The position numbers and the translations under genes were made by a program. A DNA stretch of 64,000 bases. Origin: Schistosoma mansoni (taxonomy: Eukaryota; Platyhelminthes; Trematoda; Strigeidida; Schistosomatidae). Every line of letters starts with the position of its first letter. The stretch's first letter is position 1. The stretch spans positions 2,580,031 through 2,644,030 of the forward strand of contig NC_031502.1 of the NCBI RefSeq assembly GCF_000237925.1. The letters are read 5' to 3'. The notes beneath the pieces were generated by a model. The model had not been told where the DNA came from, searched no databases, and saw only the letters and a program-made list of their open reading frames with translations. This document shows positions 11,901-21,861 of the stretch, in pieces.

Positions 11901-14900
11901 ATGTGCCTGGTCCTACGTTGTTGCTGACTAACTGACTGATTGATAAGAACAAAATTATGTAAAGTTCAAATTATATTAATAAATTATTATAGTATTTATA
12001 ATAAACAAAGCAATAATAAAGAGATTAGTGTAATTATTTAATTAAGCAAAATGTTGAAATGATGAAATAAACAAAAGAAATCATCCCCCCCCCAAAAAAA
12101 AACATATTTTGATATCTAAACAATCAATTATTGAGGTTACTGTCATTTATTAACTTGAAATGATCGATATTCCGTGGAAGCTTGAGACATATTATGTATG
12201 ATTTTTACAATGGTTTAGTGATAGGTCATTTATTTGTATAAATTTCGGACATACTGAAGTTATTTTTTCTGAGTCGAGGTTATAAAAAAGTGAGCAAAAA
12301 TGTGGATATGATGTCGCTTACTGTATTTTGAATCATAATTATTGTAGAGGGAGTAGCGATACTATTTAAATGCCTTAATAAAATCAGCTGAAGAATTATT
12401 GTATCTGTAAGTGAATGTATGGAAAATGAGTATCTAAACTACAAACTCACTCTTTATCTACCTATAGACCTTGAGTTACAGTAATCTTTCAAACATACTT
12501 TATTTTATTTCTATTTTCTTCTTGAACCATATTCATAATGTCGAGTCTTTTTCATTATTACTAGTACTGTAGTGAACAAGAACACAAGTGGGGACAATCG
12601 AATGCATTTAGACACAAATTACAGACTATCTCACTAAATTCTGATAACTATACAAAGAACAGTTAATTTGCGAAATAACAACCAATTGTCTCAAACTTCA
12701 CTGTTCCTTCTGTAAATATCAATCCATCTTCACTAATTTCATTGTTTGTGCATTTTCCTACCAATCGCGCTTCATTTCAGTTCTTTCCTTATCGGTCTTC
12801 TGCCAAAATACATTTTATGTCTAACCATCACTATATACTACTTATATGGATATAAGTAGACCACACTACAGTACTACAGTAATTTCGACATTTTGTTATT
12901 CATTTACCGGTTTCATTTCGTTCAGTTTATTTGGTTTGATTTAGGGTTATATATATATGTATAGGTGCTAGATCTTCCATTGAATATACTGAACAATTGA
13001 TATAATAATATAAACTTTAAAACATACATCAGTTGAACGATCACCTGCTTGAGCCCATATTTCATCAACAAGTTCAGCAAGCATACCAATAGATAAAGGA
13101 ATATTTTTAGGTAAAGATAACAAGCCTAATGCTTGAGGCCAAACATTTAAATATGGTATAATTAGTTTTAGTCGATATTCCAAAGAACGATATAAAAATT
13201 GATCTATTTCAGCAGCTGTAGATGGGAATGTTGATAAAGGTGAGCTAAAGATTAAAACAAAAAATAATAAATTTTTATTTATGATAAAAAAATTATATTT
13301 TACCTATTTAATATATAAATTATAGTATTCTACCATAAGTGAACATATATTTAAAGTGATTTAGTTTAAGATCACTGAGCCGGCATCCAGTGTTATTATC
13401 TAGATTCAACCAAGTGTTTGAGCGCGAGACCGAAAGTACTTGGTTCGAATCGCACGTGCAGGATCTTAAATGCGCACTACTGAGGAGTCACATGCTAGGA
13501 TGATTTAGCTTTATTTAAGAGTGAAAATATGTTATCCATGAAACTGGCATGTTACATTACAATTAATTTAAATATCTATATTACCTAAAGCTAACTTAGG
13601 GCTAGTGTGTTAAGAAAATGATAATGAACTATTAACAGACTTTAAAAGTTATACACTTCACATTGAGACTGTAGTAAGTAATCGCTTTTTTCCCTATTCA
13701 CTATATGATCAATTCATTGCCCCTTTTAATAACTTGTTCTTCAGTGATAATGAATCTTCCCACTGATGCTTAGGACTGCAACAAGTTAGTCTCTTATTGG
13801 CATATGTGCATATTGTGCGTATCGCATCGATATTGCGTTAATTCGCAAGCATTATAAGCAAAGATGGATAGTGGCTAGCAGTGGAATCCAGGATGCGCGT
13901 TTCGTCCCATTTGGGACTCATCAGCTGGATGTACCTGCATCTCAGAGTTGATGTTCACTCCACGACTCGAACCCAGTACCTTTCACTTCAAACGCCATCG
14001 CGTTATCCACTCAGATACTGAGTCATGATAGCCACTTGCTTGTGTAATGGAGCGAAGTTTAAATTAACTTAGTATTGTGACGAGTCCCAAATAGGACGAA
14101 ACGCGCATCCTGGATTCCACTACTAGCCACTATCCATCTTTGCCTTACAAACTAATTATAGTTTATTTATATAGATATATTCTATAGGCTTAACAGACGA
14201 TGACATTTTACATAAATCATATTTGGTTTAGCTATTAATTGAACACTGATAAATACAAATTTCAAGCTAAGAAAATCCAACTAGTATCACAGCCCTCACA
14301 CGAATTAATGTAGACTACTTCTGGGCTCATTGTTATTATGTGGAGCATATGTATTTGGTGTCCCCTCGTACCAATGTTCATGTGTTTATATAAATAAATA
14401 ACAATTGATATCACTGTTGAATATACGAAGTCAGTGCTAGAATTTATATAGTTGATCTATGTGTACAATAATTAATACATTATATTTTAGTAATTAAGGA
14501 GATGTTTATCTACATGAATTAAACGAATATAGTATACGAACGTGTACTTGGCTGGAAATTACACATCGAAAATTGGATCATCATATTTTCATTGAAGAAA
14601 TCTAAAAGTAAATCAGTTAGTAACAAGAAAGGGTGGAGCCTAATACATAAGTGCATTGACTTAGGTTGTCACAAAATATCAGCACAGAGAGATAAAATTA
14701 TTAAGACATGCCAAAATAATAGAAGTAGTAACAGTGTCAGTAGTGGTAGAAAAGATTAGGCATATAAAATATGATTTCAGAAAAAAAAGATGAATTTTGA
14801 AAACAAAAAGTGCGAGTTTACGAGGACAGCATTTGCGTTATCGAGACCGATTGTGAACGATGTGAACAAACATTACCAACCATCATTTACGGTAATACCA

Positions 14901-16235
14901 CAGACTCCAATATGGTAATCTGCATCTACCTATATGGCATAGTCCAACAGTTAATGACTTAAAAGACGTAAGACACATTAATTCGATCCTACCTAGTTTT
15001 CTTTCAATCTAACCTTACAATACCTGGTCGAAGTATGCAGGGGTTGGGGGCATGATCTATGAAAATTCACTACTTCCTTCGTCTAACACCAGCACTGCTT
15101 ACACAGGGGTTGGAACATCCGCGAGCAATTTTTGTAGACATCTATCGTCAAACACAAGTAATCTACAAATATCATCTATCTTTAGGGACCATACTTCACA
15201 ACTATAAATATAAACAGAACAAACTACTGAGCAGTACAGTCGTCTTAAACTGAGATGAAAAAGATACCAATCGCCTCTTAGTTTTAAATGATTTTCCAGT
15301 TGATGTGTATGTATGATACAAACTATTTTCGAGCAGAAAAAATCCAAACTTATATAAATATCAAGTTTACACTAGCACTACATGCAAACAGAGAGAAAAG
15401 TAGACCTTGAAAAATAAAAACATTGATTAATATCTCTAAATATGTTTTGGAAACCCAACCAGATAAGTAACAAAATAAGATTATTAAAAACTAATTCACA
15501 GAACTAAGGTGGACAAGGCAAAAATATACAAAGAGTGATAAATTTTCTACAATTCACGGAGAACGTGCAAATGCGCTTGCACCAGTGGCATTATTTTGAG
15601 ATGAGTGACGTTGCAAACTGTCAACTTATTTTTTTACGACTAGATCCTCATCAGGCTTTAGTCTAATATACAGTAATATTTATATGCATATACGAAATTA
15701 TTAAACCGATCAAGGTAGTTAGATTATAATTCATTGATAAGAGTGGAATAGATGACACTTTCATTATCATCAGTCAGAACATTGGAAAGGAAGAACTCTG
15801 AGAGTTAATTAACAATAAGCTTACGTTTGCAGAAATTCACTATTTAATAAGAAAACAAATTAACAGAATCCTCAATCGTATTAGAACATATGGACTTTAA
15901 ATGGGAGCGAACATACAAAAATTGCATACTCTGATCCTTTAATATCAATATTCTTATTTATACTTTCACTAGTTGTCCTCCATTGTTGCATGACTTCAGC
16001 CAGCTGTTGATTACGTGTAGCATAGAAATGTAAAACTATGTCAATACCACCTTGAGGTGCAACATAGGCATGTAATCCTGGGGGCAGTCCTTCAGTTTGA
16101 CAACAAGCCTCAACCGCTTCTCGTGACCAACCATATTTGGGGACATATGCCAATGTGGATTCCAAAACACGTGCCTTCAAATTTGAATCTAGTACGAGTT
16201 CATGGGTTTCAGTACCGTGAAATTTGTTATGATCA
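8852..16235 (-). CDS. COQ9: COQ9, ubiquinone biosynthesis lipid-binding protein (multi-exon gene span)
   Basis: Four minus-strand exons (15930-16235, 13028-13244, 10255-10404, 8852-8905) join with exact phase: 2 bases left and completed by 1, then phase 0 and phase 0. Together they read through the conserved COQ9 blocks: a helical N-domain with VPKYGWSREA, the segment RLKLIIPYLNVWPQAL, GDRSTD, then SWYAKRLG, the YNLTELYMLQDKSPE block and ESWIFLR. COQ9 is a mitochondrial matrix protein that binds lipids and presents coenzyme Q intermediates to COQ7. The conserved Trp-rich membrane-facing helix and GDxSTD loop are present. The mitochondrial leader and last residues are not secure; a candidate first coding exon is 17527-17630. 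Introns are 1.3-2.8 kb and full of SINE, mini-RTE and LINE debris. Confidence 0.88.
8906..10254. other. COQ9 intron with poorly conserved dispersed repeats
   Basis: Segments near 9160-9330 share short blocks (CATCACCCGGTTT and a following GCGACGCT-type run) with 50625-50900. They may be copies of an old dispersed repeat. 9720-9990 is relatively GC-rich and unassigned. The overlapping frames at 9326-9641 are not recognisable. Confidence 0.35.
10255..10404 (-). CDS. COQ9: COQ9 exon
   Basis: This exon has exactly 50 codons between acceptor TTTCTAG and donor GTAAGT. It carries SWYAKRLG and YNLTELYMLQDKSPE, the most family-specific part of COQ9. Phase 0 on both sides agrees with its neighbours. 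Confidence 0.88.
10530..10712 (-). mobile_element. tRNA-derived SINE, family A, with intact hammerhead
   Basis: Minus-strand copy in a COQ9 intron, so it is sense to the gene. The B box is near 10690 and the tail (AGAAGGGG-type end) near 10530. It abuts the mini-RTE at 10713 without spacer. Confidence 0.85.
10617..10662 (-). ncRNA. Type I hammerhead ribozyme (SINE family A), apparently intact
   Basis: On the minus strand the core reads CTGAAGA (10656-10650; position 7 is free in hammerheads). It is followed by a 5-bp stem II (GTCCC/GGGAC, 10649-10635), GAAA (10634-10631), and a palindromic stem III ACGG/CCGT. C17 is at 10623. Flanking bases pair as stem I. Predicted cleavage is 3' of 10623. 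The loop-less stem III implies that the active form may be a dimer. Confidence 0.75.
10713..11285 (-). mobile_element. Mini-RTE (non-autonomous RTE-a derivative)
   Basis: The minus strand runs from the RTE-a 5'UTR (homologous to 30209-30575, including the GGCAGTGAGTAGGAC-type block) straight into its 3'UTR near 10770-10715. No ORF lies between. The 79-codon frame here is a by-product of the UTR sequence. Confidence 0.75.
11286..12563. other. COQ9 intron, mostly featureless
   Basis: A short dispersed repeat at about 11865-11945 matches 22478-22560 in opposite orientation (shared block ACGTAGGACCTGGCAC). Homopolymer C/A runs occur at about 12086-12105. Nothing coding was seen. Confidence 0.4.
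11865..11945 (-). repeat. Short dispersed repeat (family E)
   Basis: Its reverse complement shares GTCAGTTAGT..., an ACGTAGGACCAGGCAC block and CCAAGTTGCCATACC with 22478-22560. It may be the end of a longer retroelement; the class is unknown. Confidence 0.45.
12568..12870 (+). mobile_element. Solo-LTR-like element, copy 3 (best ends)
   Basis: This 303-bp unit has a perfect 7-bp inverted terminus TGTAGTG...CACTACA and a 4-bp target duplication GTAC (12564-12567 and 12871-12874). It lies in the COQ9 intron and is the best copy for defining the family. Confidence 0.7.
13028..13244 (-). CDS. COQ9: COQ9 exon
   Basis: This exon is bounded by a CTTTAG acceptor and a GTATGT donor. One base completes the codon split from the exon at 15930-16235, and 72 codons follow. 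It carries DQFLYRSLEYRLKLIIP, VWPQALGLLSLP and GDRSTD, which align without gaps to the central COQ9 helices. Confidence 0.9.
13370..13515 (+). mobile_element. tRNA-derived SINE, family A, degenerate
   Basis: The tRNA-like head (CCGGCATCCA near 13380, B box TTGGTTCGAATCG near 13440) and hammerhead 5' half (CTGAGGAGTCAC) are visible. The GAAA segment is lost, so the ribozyme is dead. Confidence 0.65.
13735..14050 (-). mobile_element. Smα-like SINE (family B), near full length
   Basis: On the minus strand it has a tRNA-like head with a B box (GGGTTCGAGTC near 13968), a hammerhead, then a tail (TAGCCACTATCCATCTTTGC ... CATATGCCAATAAGAGACT). At about 316 bp it is near the size of the Smα repeat of Schistosoma mansoni. 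It lies in the COQ9 intron, sense to the gene. Confidence 0.85.
13883..13933 (-). ncRNA. Smα-type hammerhead ribozyme, core intact, stem III mismatch
   Basis: The core is CTGATGA, stem II is 5 bp (GTCCC AAAT GGGAC), GAAA is intact and stem I pairs ATCCAG with CTGGAT. Stem III reads ACGC/GCAT with one C-A mismatch next to the cleavage-site pair. Activity is possible but probably weakened. The fold matches the crystallised Schistosoma hammerhead by family knowledge. Confidence 0.65.
14075..14152 (+). mobile_element. Smα-like fragment, opposite orientation
   Basis: It holds only the hammerhead 3' part and following segment. The core reads GTGACGA (C3 changed to G) and the 5' stem I strand is missing. 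It forms an inverted repeat with 13862-13930. Confidence 0.7.
14280..14398 (+). mobile_element. Mini-RTE, truncated
   Basis: It holds the last part of the RTE-a 5'UTR (TATCACAGCCCTCACAC) followed after about 30 bp by the 3'UTR block GTGGAGCATATG ... TACCAATGTTCATGTGTTTA and an AAATA tail. Confidence 0.65.
14865..15345 (-). pseudogene. RTE-a polymerase C-terminal fragment, decayed
   Basis: The minus-strand reading shows SLRRLYCSVVCSVYIYSCEVW, CRLLVFDDRCL and further down LVDADYHIG. These align with the same region of the LINE ORF at 33290-33760. Frameshifts and substitutions are many, so it is an old fragment in the COQ9 intron. Confidence 0.65.
15350..15925. other. COQ9 intron, nothing recognised
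   Basis: No repeat family or exon was recognised here. Confidence 0.4.
15930..16235 (-). CDS. COQ9: COQ9 exon (start of conserved domain)
   Basis: The acceptor is CGTTTTCAG and the donor is GTATGC. It holds 101 complete codons with one leading and two trailing bases, in phase with the next exon. It includes LESTLAYVPKYGWSREAVEA and the DIVLHFYATRNQQLAEVM helix, matching the first helices of COQ9. An upstream exon must supply two bases and the leader. Confidence 0.88.
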
Positions 16236-16239
16236 CTGA

Positions 16240-17520
16240 AAACGATAGAAGCTAGAAATGTGCGGGAGAAAAATATCCAAATAAAACCTATTTATTATAT
16301 CCGGACGAAGAAAAAGTTAATGGTAACTGCTAGGACCTACTTATGGGTTATATATATATATATACCTGCTACATTAAGCAGCATTCGTCAATTTCGAATA
16401 ATTTTCTTTTTTAAAATCGCCACAGATATGCTTTTACAGTTATTTAGTGGACTAATAAGTGACAACAAACGAAAATTGAGTATGCGTTAATTATTTCGAA
16501 TTTAAAAATTATTGCATCAGGACTAGCCCATATCAAAACCTATTCCTACTAAAAGAGCGAATTACTAGAGAGGAAGACCACTTCTACTTATCTTAGGATA
16601 TATATCAGCTCTGGTCAACTGATAGCTTGGAAAATATCAGCTCGAGTTAGGAGCTGGGGCAGTTGAATGAAGATATGATATTGATATATGAAATTATCGA
16701 CTTTAAGAGGTACCGATTTTCTAATTTGGTTCTGCAGAACAAAGACTGACAATGAATGGGTACTCTAGGTAGTATGGATATTATCCCGCCTTATTTCCCT
16801 TTAAACCTGATACACATCATCAATATTATTTCATACTTTTAATATATTTGTATATTTTGGATGCTACCTGGTTGTTAGTCTTCCACAACTGCTCTTTGTA
16901 CTCATTTATATGTTCTTCATAGTATGTTGAACTGAAGTTTGGGAATTAGAAGCGATGACCATCTTTACCAGTATGTCGATCAAATTTATTCGACTAATAC
17001 TGTTAGTTGTTATGATCGAAAAAGTAGGTTTCAAACTCATAATGATTAAGACACGAACTATTCATAGAAATTAAGTTTAAGAGGTCAATGACATTATCTA
17101 ATTTTTATTATATGTAACTGTACTGCAGCGTCAAAGCCACCAGAAAATATGAACTAACTAAACATGTTTGTATCAGTCGGAAATAAGGTATGAATTCATA
17201 GATGTAAGCTATAATTTTAAAAAAACGTAAAACAGTTAGTTACTCAAGTAGTTTCGTTGAGAATTTTGATTATTCCCCTGAAAAACCTCTTATAAAAAAG
17301 TTTAGCAGGAAAATGGTTGCAATTACTTAAATTTGAAAAATAATGTACCTTATATTATTGGCGCGGAATTTCTGTTTAACTGTTTGTATAAATTTTGGCG
17401 AACACTCAAATACATAAAAAAGGTTGGCTACTTAACAATTTGAGATATGAAAAAAATTAACTGTAAAAACTTATTAATTAAAGCATTTTCTAAATATTAA
17501 GCAAAATATGGCTTTAAACA
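16240..17520. other. Upstream COQ9 intron or 5' region
   Basis: A short TA run lies at about 16353-16364. The phases of 15930-16235 and 17527-17630 do not join directly, so another small exon would have to lie here if both belong to one transcript. I could not identify it. Confidence 0.35.
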
Positions 17521-17526
17521 ACTTAC

Positions 17527-17630
17527 ATGACTGACACAACCTTTGTAAAGGAACATGAATAATGGATGATACTATAGTGACCATTCTGTATTTAGAGCTA
17601 CTGCTTGCAGACGAGACAGATGAACATAAC
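17527..17630 (-). CDS. COQ9: Candidate COQ9 first coding exon
   Basis: It has a good acceptor (TTTTAATTGTTTAG) and donor (CAT then GTAAGT). An ATG at 17584 starts a 19-residue run, MVTIVSSIIHVPLQRLCQS, lacking acidic residues and with hydroxylated and one Arg residue, which is typical of a mitochondrial leader. The exon leaves one base, while the exon at 15930-16235 needs two. It therefore needs an unseen intermediate exon. The strong acceptor could also be a spliced-leader acceptor. Confidence 0.3.
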
Positions 17631-17699
17631 CTAAACAATTAAAACAGATTATAATTAAAAATAAAGGCATATGAAACAAAAGTTTATGCGTTTATATAT

Positions 17700-17955
17700 A
17701 TAATGTCGTAGACGATTTTGAGCCATGTCGTTCAAAGCCTCTAACAACCTGTCACTATAGTCACTCTGATATAAACCAAATAATGTACACCTGCTAACAT
17801 GCCTTAGTCGAATTGTCTTTGACTTCATAAATTAGTGACGTGTTTTGGTTTGGCTGTCAGTTGCTTTCTTCCAACCTACTAATACACTATGCACTATCGC
17901 TCATCGAGGTAGGCGATGGTCGAGAATATGTAACACATGTTTAAAACGCTCCATA
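17700..17955 (-). pseudogene. RTE-a polymerase C-terminal fragment, decayed
   Basis: The minus-strand reading gives FKHVLHILDHRLPR, a Trp-Lys segment and LNDMAQNR in shifting frames. These match [13 protein letters not shown]...RLPRRA and LSDMAQNRS in the intact LINE ORF. It lies just upstream of the candidate COQ9 first exon. Confidence 0.65.
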
Positions 17956-17959
17956 TGAA

Positions 17960-19770
17960 GATTTACTATCTCACATATTTACTTCATATCTTTACCAAGT
18001 GTCATACTGCTAACCCAGGTATTGCTTATTCGGTAGTCCCAAAATATACGATCAATGCTTTTAAGATAGCTACTTTGTACTCTATTCTACCCCGTAGCCC
18101 AAGCACCTATGATGCCAGTCAGATTTAACAACGGATATTTCCCTTACCCCACAAGTCCTCTCCTTATTCTAGTTTTAACCATTCATCACTAGCTCAATCT
18201 ACTTTAACACGTCAACCCAGTGATAACGACTCAAACCCACGAAATGCCATCCTTGCTCCCTGGAATTATTTTTTTCCAAAACAAAATGTTGAGCCTTTTA
18301 GTGTTTAAACGTAAAATTACATGGTTCTTTATTATGAATTCCAAGAATTCGTAGGTATATATTTTTCTTGTGAGAACTTCAAACCACTCTACACATAAGT
18401 GACGAATAAACACAAACCCTCACATTTATTTTCTACAAAAGTTCCCAGCTTCCTAAGCCGGAACTATTCACTCTGTAAATTAAAGTGAATTGAAACTTCA
18501 CTTTAATATGATATCCATGTCCAGACCCTCAGTAGTTCATATAAATTTGTTAAAACAATGAGATTCGGTCGAAATTTTTATTTTCTCCTTAATAAATGTC
18601 ATAAAATAAACAGACACGTCATGTACAAGAGAGTGGTTATTGTTAAAAACTAAACTTTATAAATAATAAATAATGATTTTCCTGGGTCTAGCTATAAATA
18701 AGATGGAGCTTTCAGTGTTTGCAACCATTATATCGAAAATAAGCATCATTCGTCAAAGTTTTAGAATCGCATCCCATGGATATAAGTTATGTTTCCGGAA
18801 CCGAACCACATCTGTGAAGAACGATAATTTACTTCATACTGTAAGAGCCATCCTTTGGAAATTTAGCCATTTGACAGAAAATTTTCTTCTTATAGCCTTT
18901 TCAATGTACGACCAAATAACACTACAAAACCTTGGAAAGTTCGAAATACATATTGTTACTTTTCTTAGTTTCAGCCTATGACTCTAGCTTGAATGAAATA
19001 GGAAACCGGTATGATAGGAAGCCTTCTAAATGAAGTCAGACTCACAAGTGAATTAACCATTCCAAGAGACCCTATCACTCAGACACTTAAAATAAATCAA
19101 GCCACAGAATGCTCATATACTATTTCCGGCACCTCAGCACAGTGATTACTCTACGGCGACCGTTTGCTGTGGATAGACCTTGTTGTGAGAATCGACTTTG
19201 AGTACAAACAGAAGTTTGGTCAAAATATTACCAACATTAACTAAACAGTTGGTACAGACAGATTATATGGCTACAATCCATCAGTGGATCAGTGTATTTT
19301 CGCCCTGTACACAGCATATTCTTGAACTAGAACCGTAGATTTATGTGAGCACATTTATATTTGTGTAATAAAAAAGCAACTAAGTGTTCTTAAAGTTTGG
19401 CTTGTTGGTGAAACTATCATAGAGATATTAAAAAATTAACTGTATGGACACCAGATGGAGCAAGAGGATTTTCAACGTTATGATTTTCATACGTGCGAAA
19501 TTGGCTATCGGAAACCTCAATGTAAAATAAAATGCTAATAAATATTGGGAATTTTAACTGGACAAATGTATGTTTATTCTTAGCTCTTTATTTCACCAGT
19601 TTTTTTCTTTTGCTATGTTAGCATGAGGCTTGGAAACAAGTTAATACATACCTATCCCAAGTTTTTGCTTCGTTTTTGATTGAACAGCACATTTAAAATC
19701 CTTGTGACTGAATTTTAACCAGACACTTAACGGCCTCTAACCTAATCGGTTGTTTTATTAATAATGCAAC
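17960..19770. other. Intergenic, nothing recognised
   Basis: A 102-codon plus-strand frame at 18673-18981 lacks any familiar motif and may be chance. No repeat shared with other parts of the window was noted. Confidence 0.35.
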
Positions 19771-19777
19771 ATACTGC

Positions 19778-19993
19778 TTGATAGACATTGAGATAAAGAG
19801 CTATGTGAAACATTATCTAACAGATAAAAACTGGAATTCTAAGCACACAAGTGTAAAAAGAATTGAAGCACACGAAAATAGCTTACTTCGGTTGTCGTCC
19901 CCCAAGAATAACAAAGCGTCCAATCATAGTTTCTTCGGTTCAAGGAACAAAGATAACTACCTAAAATCAAGTTGTGGAGCTACAAACCAATAA
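19778..19993 (+). CDS. Possible terminal exon of an unknown plus-strand gene
   Basis: This open segment is Lys/Ser/Asn-rich and hydrophilic, ends in TAA and is followed 30 bp later by AATAAA (20023-20028). A possible acceptor (CTTGATAG) sits just upstream. It converges tail to tail with GLMN. No family is recognised and no upstream exon was found, so it may be chance. Confidence 0.22.
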   Translation: MIDIEIKSYVKHYLTDKNWNSKHTSVKRIEAHENSLLRLSSPKNNKASNHSFFGSRNKDNYLKSSCGATNQ

Positions 19994-20031
19994 AACAATT
20001 GAGATTATAACAAGGAGTATGGAAATAAAGT

Positions 20032-20037
20032 TTTATT
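20032..20037 (-). promoter_or_regulatory. GLMN: GLMN poly(A) signal
   Basis: A minus-strand AATAAA sits about 37 bases beyond the GLMN stop codon, giving a very short 3'UTR. A plus-strand AATAAA at 20023-20028 almost overlaps it, so the region could terminate transcription both ways. Confidence 0.6.
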
Positions 20038-20073
20038 TACAAAACGAGCAATACAAAAACAAGTCACCTTCAT

Positions 20074-21861
20074 TTACATGTAACTGGTAGATTCGGATTG
20101 TAGATATAACGTCTGAGTTTGATGGAAAGTCATTTCTAAAAGACGCAAACGAAGCATGACACTTTCTTGAACGCCAAGTTCTGATGTTAAACGATTTGTT
20201 TCTTTGGTGTCACCTGTATTGCACAAGGTCGTTTGGAGTGCAGAAATACGTGCTTGATACTGAGCAATATGTTGATCCAAACATGACTTTAAATTACACA
20301 GGAATTCGCTAAAGTAGCTTATTTTCCCATCAGAATCATTGGTCATAAGCTTCACAATATAGGATATTAATGGTGAAGGATATGATTTGGACTTCATAAA
20401 CACATACAAAGCTAAGTTCAAGGCAGATAATAACCAGCTGCTTTCATCAATCAAATCTTCTTGCGAACTGAATGGCAATGGATACCTGAATACGTATTTA
20501 AATATACGCTTGACGTCTTCTGAGTAACACGAATTAGCACTGTTTTCTGGGTCAGTTACTTCAGACTGAACTTTAGAATCAATAATGCTTTGCACAAGGT
20601 TGTGTAAATGATTTTTGAATAGAGTGATCACGTGGCCACGCCAACCATGATGTACATTACCTTGAGTGGGTTCCAGAAATTTAGCGTAGATGTGGAATCG
20701 AGCGAGGTAGGTTGACGACGAGACTATCTGCTCAATATAACTGATTGCTTGGGTTATATGATTTGGGAGAGTTTCGTTAGATACTGGTTCGGTAGCAAGA
20801 ACTTCTAGATACTCTAACAACTTAAACCGGTGAGAATCCCACCAAGCACGTTGAAGAGAACAACGGTTTTTTCTAAAAAGGCTTCCAATAAAATGCATGG
20901 TAAATTGTCTTAACCTGAAATATCTGTCAGGGTGAAATTTTTGTTCGCTGAAGTCGATCAAATCAGCTTTGCAGCTTTTAAACCGCGAATTACTCCTGGA
21001 TACATCCAGCAAGAAATGTACAAAAGGACAGATTAAATCGATCCAGTATTCATGAGTAAAAACTAATGGCCAAAACTTGTACAGTTCATGTGTATGACTA
21101 GTAAAAAAGTAGTGGAGTAGCTGGATCCAGCTTGGTACTATAACGGAAGCAGCTGTTTTTCCGTACAAAACTGTATCTGGTGATGTGAGAAGTAGTCTAC
21201 GACATGATAAATAAAACGTGTACAATCCTTCACATACATTCGAAAGATTTTTCATAAAAAGCATAGGGAGCTCATCTTTGTCTTTAGAATCAGTGTACAG
21301 TAACATAGAAATCATGTACAGATTATGACGTCGTAAAAAACACTTATCAGCAGGATTTAACAGCCTAACTGAAGTTGGCGAAAATAAATTTCTAAATAAG
21401 TCAGCAGATGCATATAGCGCACAGGATAAATCATTGCCAGCAAAGTTTTTTACTGAATCCTCACAAAAATTAAAGACCCCCTTGATCCGACCAAAGTATT
21501 TTAATTCGATTTTAATAGCACAAACAGATATGGCTTTAAGAATTCGAGTAAAATATCCCACGTTACTATAGGTACTAAGGCAACCCTGAAGGAGAAGAAC
21601 GCACTGATCACAGTCGAACGAAGTGGATATTTCAAGTAGTCCCTGTTCAAATACAAGAAGTACACTACTGTCATCTAACAAACAAAGTTTTCCTAGCCAG
21701 TTACACACCCACTGGACCACATAAGGTAGGTCGCTGTCTTGTATGCACTGGTATAACAAAGTGAATTGTTTTTCTACATTCTTCACATCTCGGCAAGCAG
21801 TATATTCATCGATCAAAGAGCAAATACTATGCACACTACCAGTGACTATCTCTTCAGACAT
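20074..21861 (-). CDS. GLMN: Glomulin-like cullin-RING ligase regulator
   Basis: The uninterrupted 595-codon frame starts MSEEIVTG and matches animal glomulin in length. The C-terminal third follows the family order. A Phe/Leu block with a one-residue loop (ARFHIYAKFLEP), then FKNHLHNLVQSI, then an aliphatic segment before a LNLALYVFMK helix, then FLCNLKSCLDQHIAQYQARI, then a final helix LRLLEMTFHQTQTLYLQSES, align helix by helix with glomulin. Glomulin is a helical-repeat cytosolic protein whose C-terminal domain caps the RING protein RBX1 and blocks E2 access to CUL1 ligases. The N-terminal half is diverged and Cys/Leu-rich. There are no introns, which is unusual beside intron-rich COQ9 and MYPT. 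The frame is undamaged, so it appears functional. Other helical-repeat proteins are the main alternative. Confidence 0.78.
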   Translation of the reverse strand: MSEEIVTGSVHSICSLIDEYTACRDVKNVEKQFTLLYQCIQDSDLPYVVQWVCNWLGKLCLLDDSSVLLVFEQGLLEISTSFDCDQCVLLLQGCLSTYSNVGYFTRILKAISVCAIKIELKYFGRIKGVFNFCEDSVKNFAGNDLSCALYASADLFRNLFSPTSVRLLNPADKCFLRRHNLYMISMLLYTDSKDKDELPMLFMKNLSNVCEGLYTFYLSCRRLLLTSPDTVLYGKTAASVIVPSWIQLLHYFFTSHTHELYKFWPLVFTHEYWIDLICPFVHFLLDVSRSNSRFKSCKADLIDFSEQKFHPDRYFRLRQFTMHFIGSLFRKNRCSLQRAWWDSHRFKLLEYLEVLATEPVSNETLPNHITQAISYIEQIVSSSTYLARFHIYAKFLEPTQGNVHHGWRGHVITLFKNHLHNLVQSIIDSKVQSEVTDPENSANSCYSEDVKRIFKYVFRYPLPFSSQEDLIDESSWLLSALNLALYVFMKSKSYPSPLISYIVKLMTNDSDGKISYFSEFLCNLKSCLDQHIAQYQARISALQTTLCNTGDTKETNRLTSELGVQESVMLRLRLLEMTFHQTQTLYLQSESTSYM

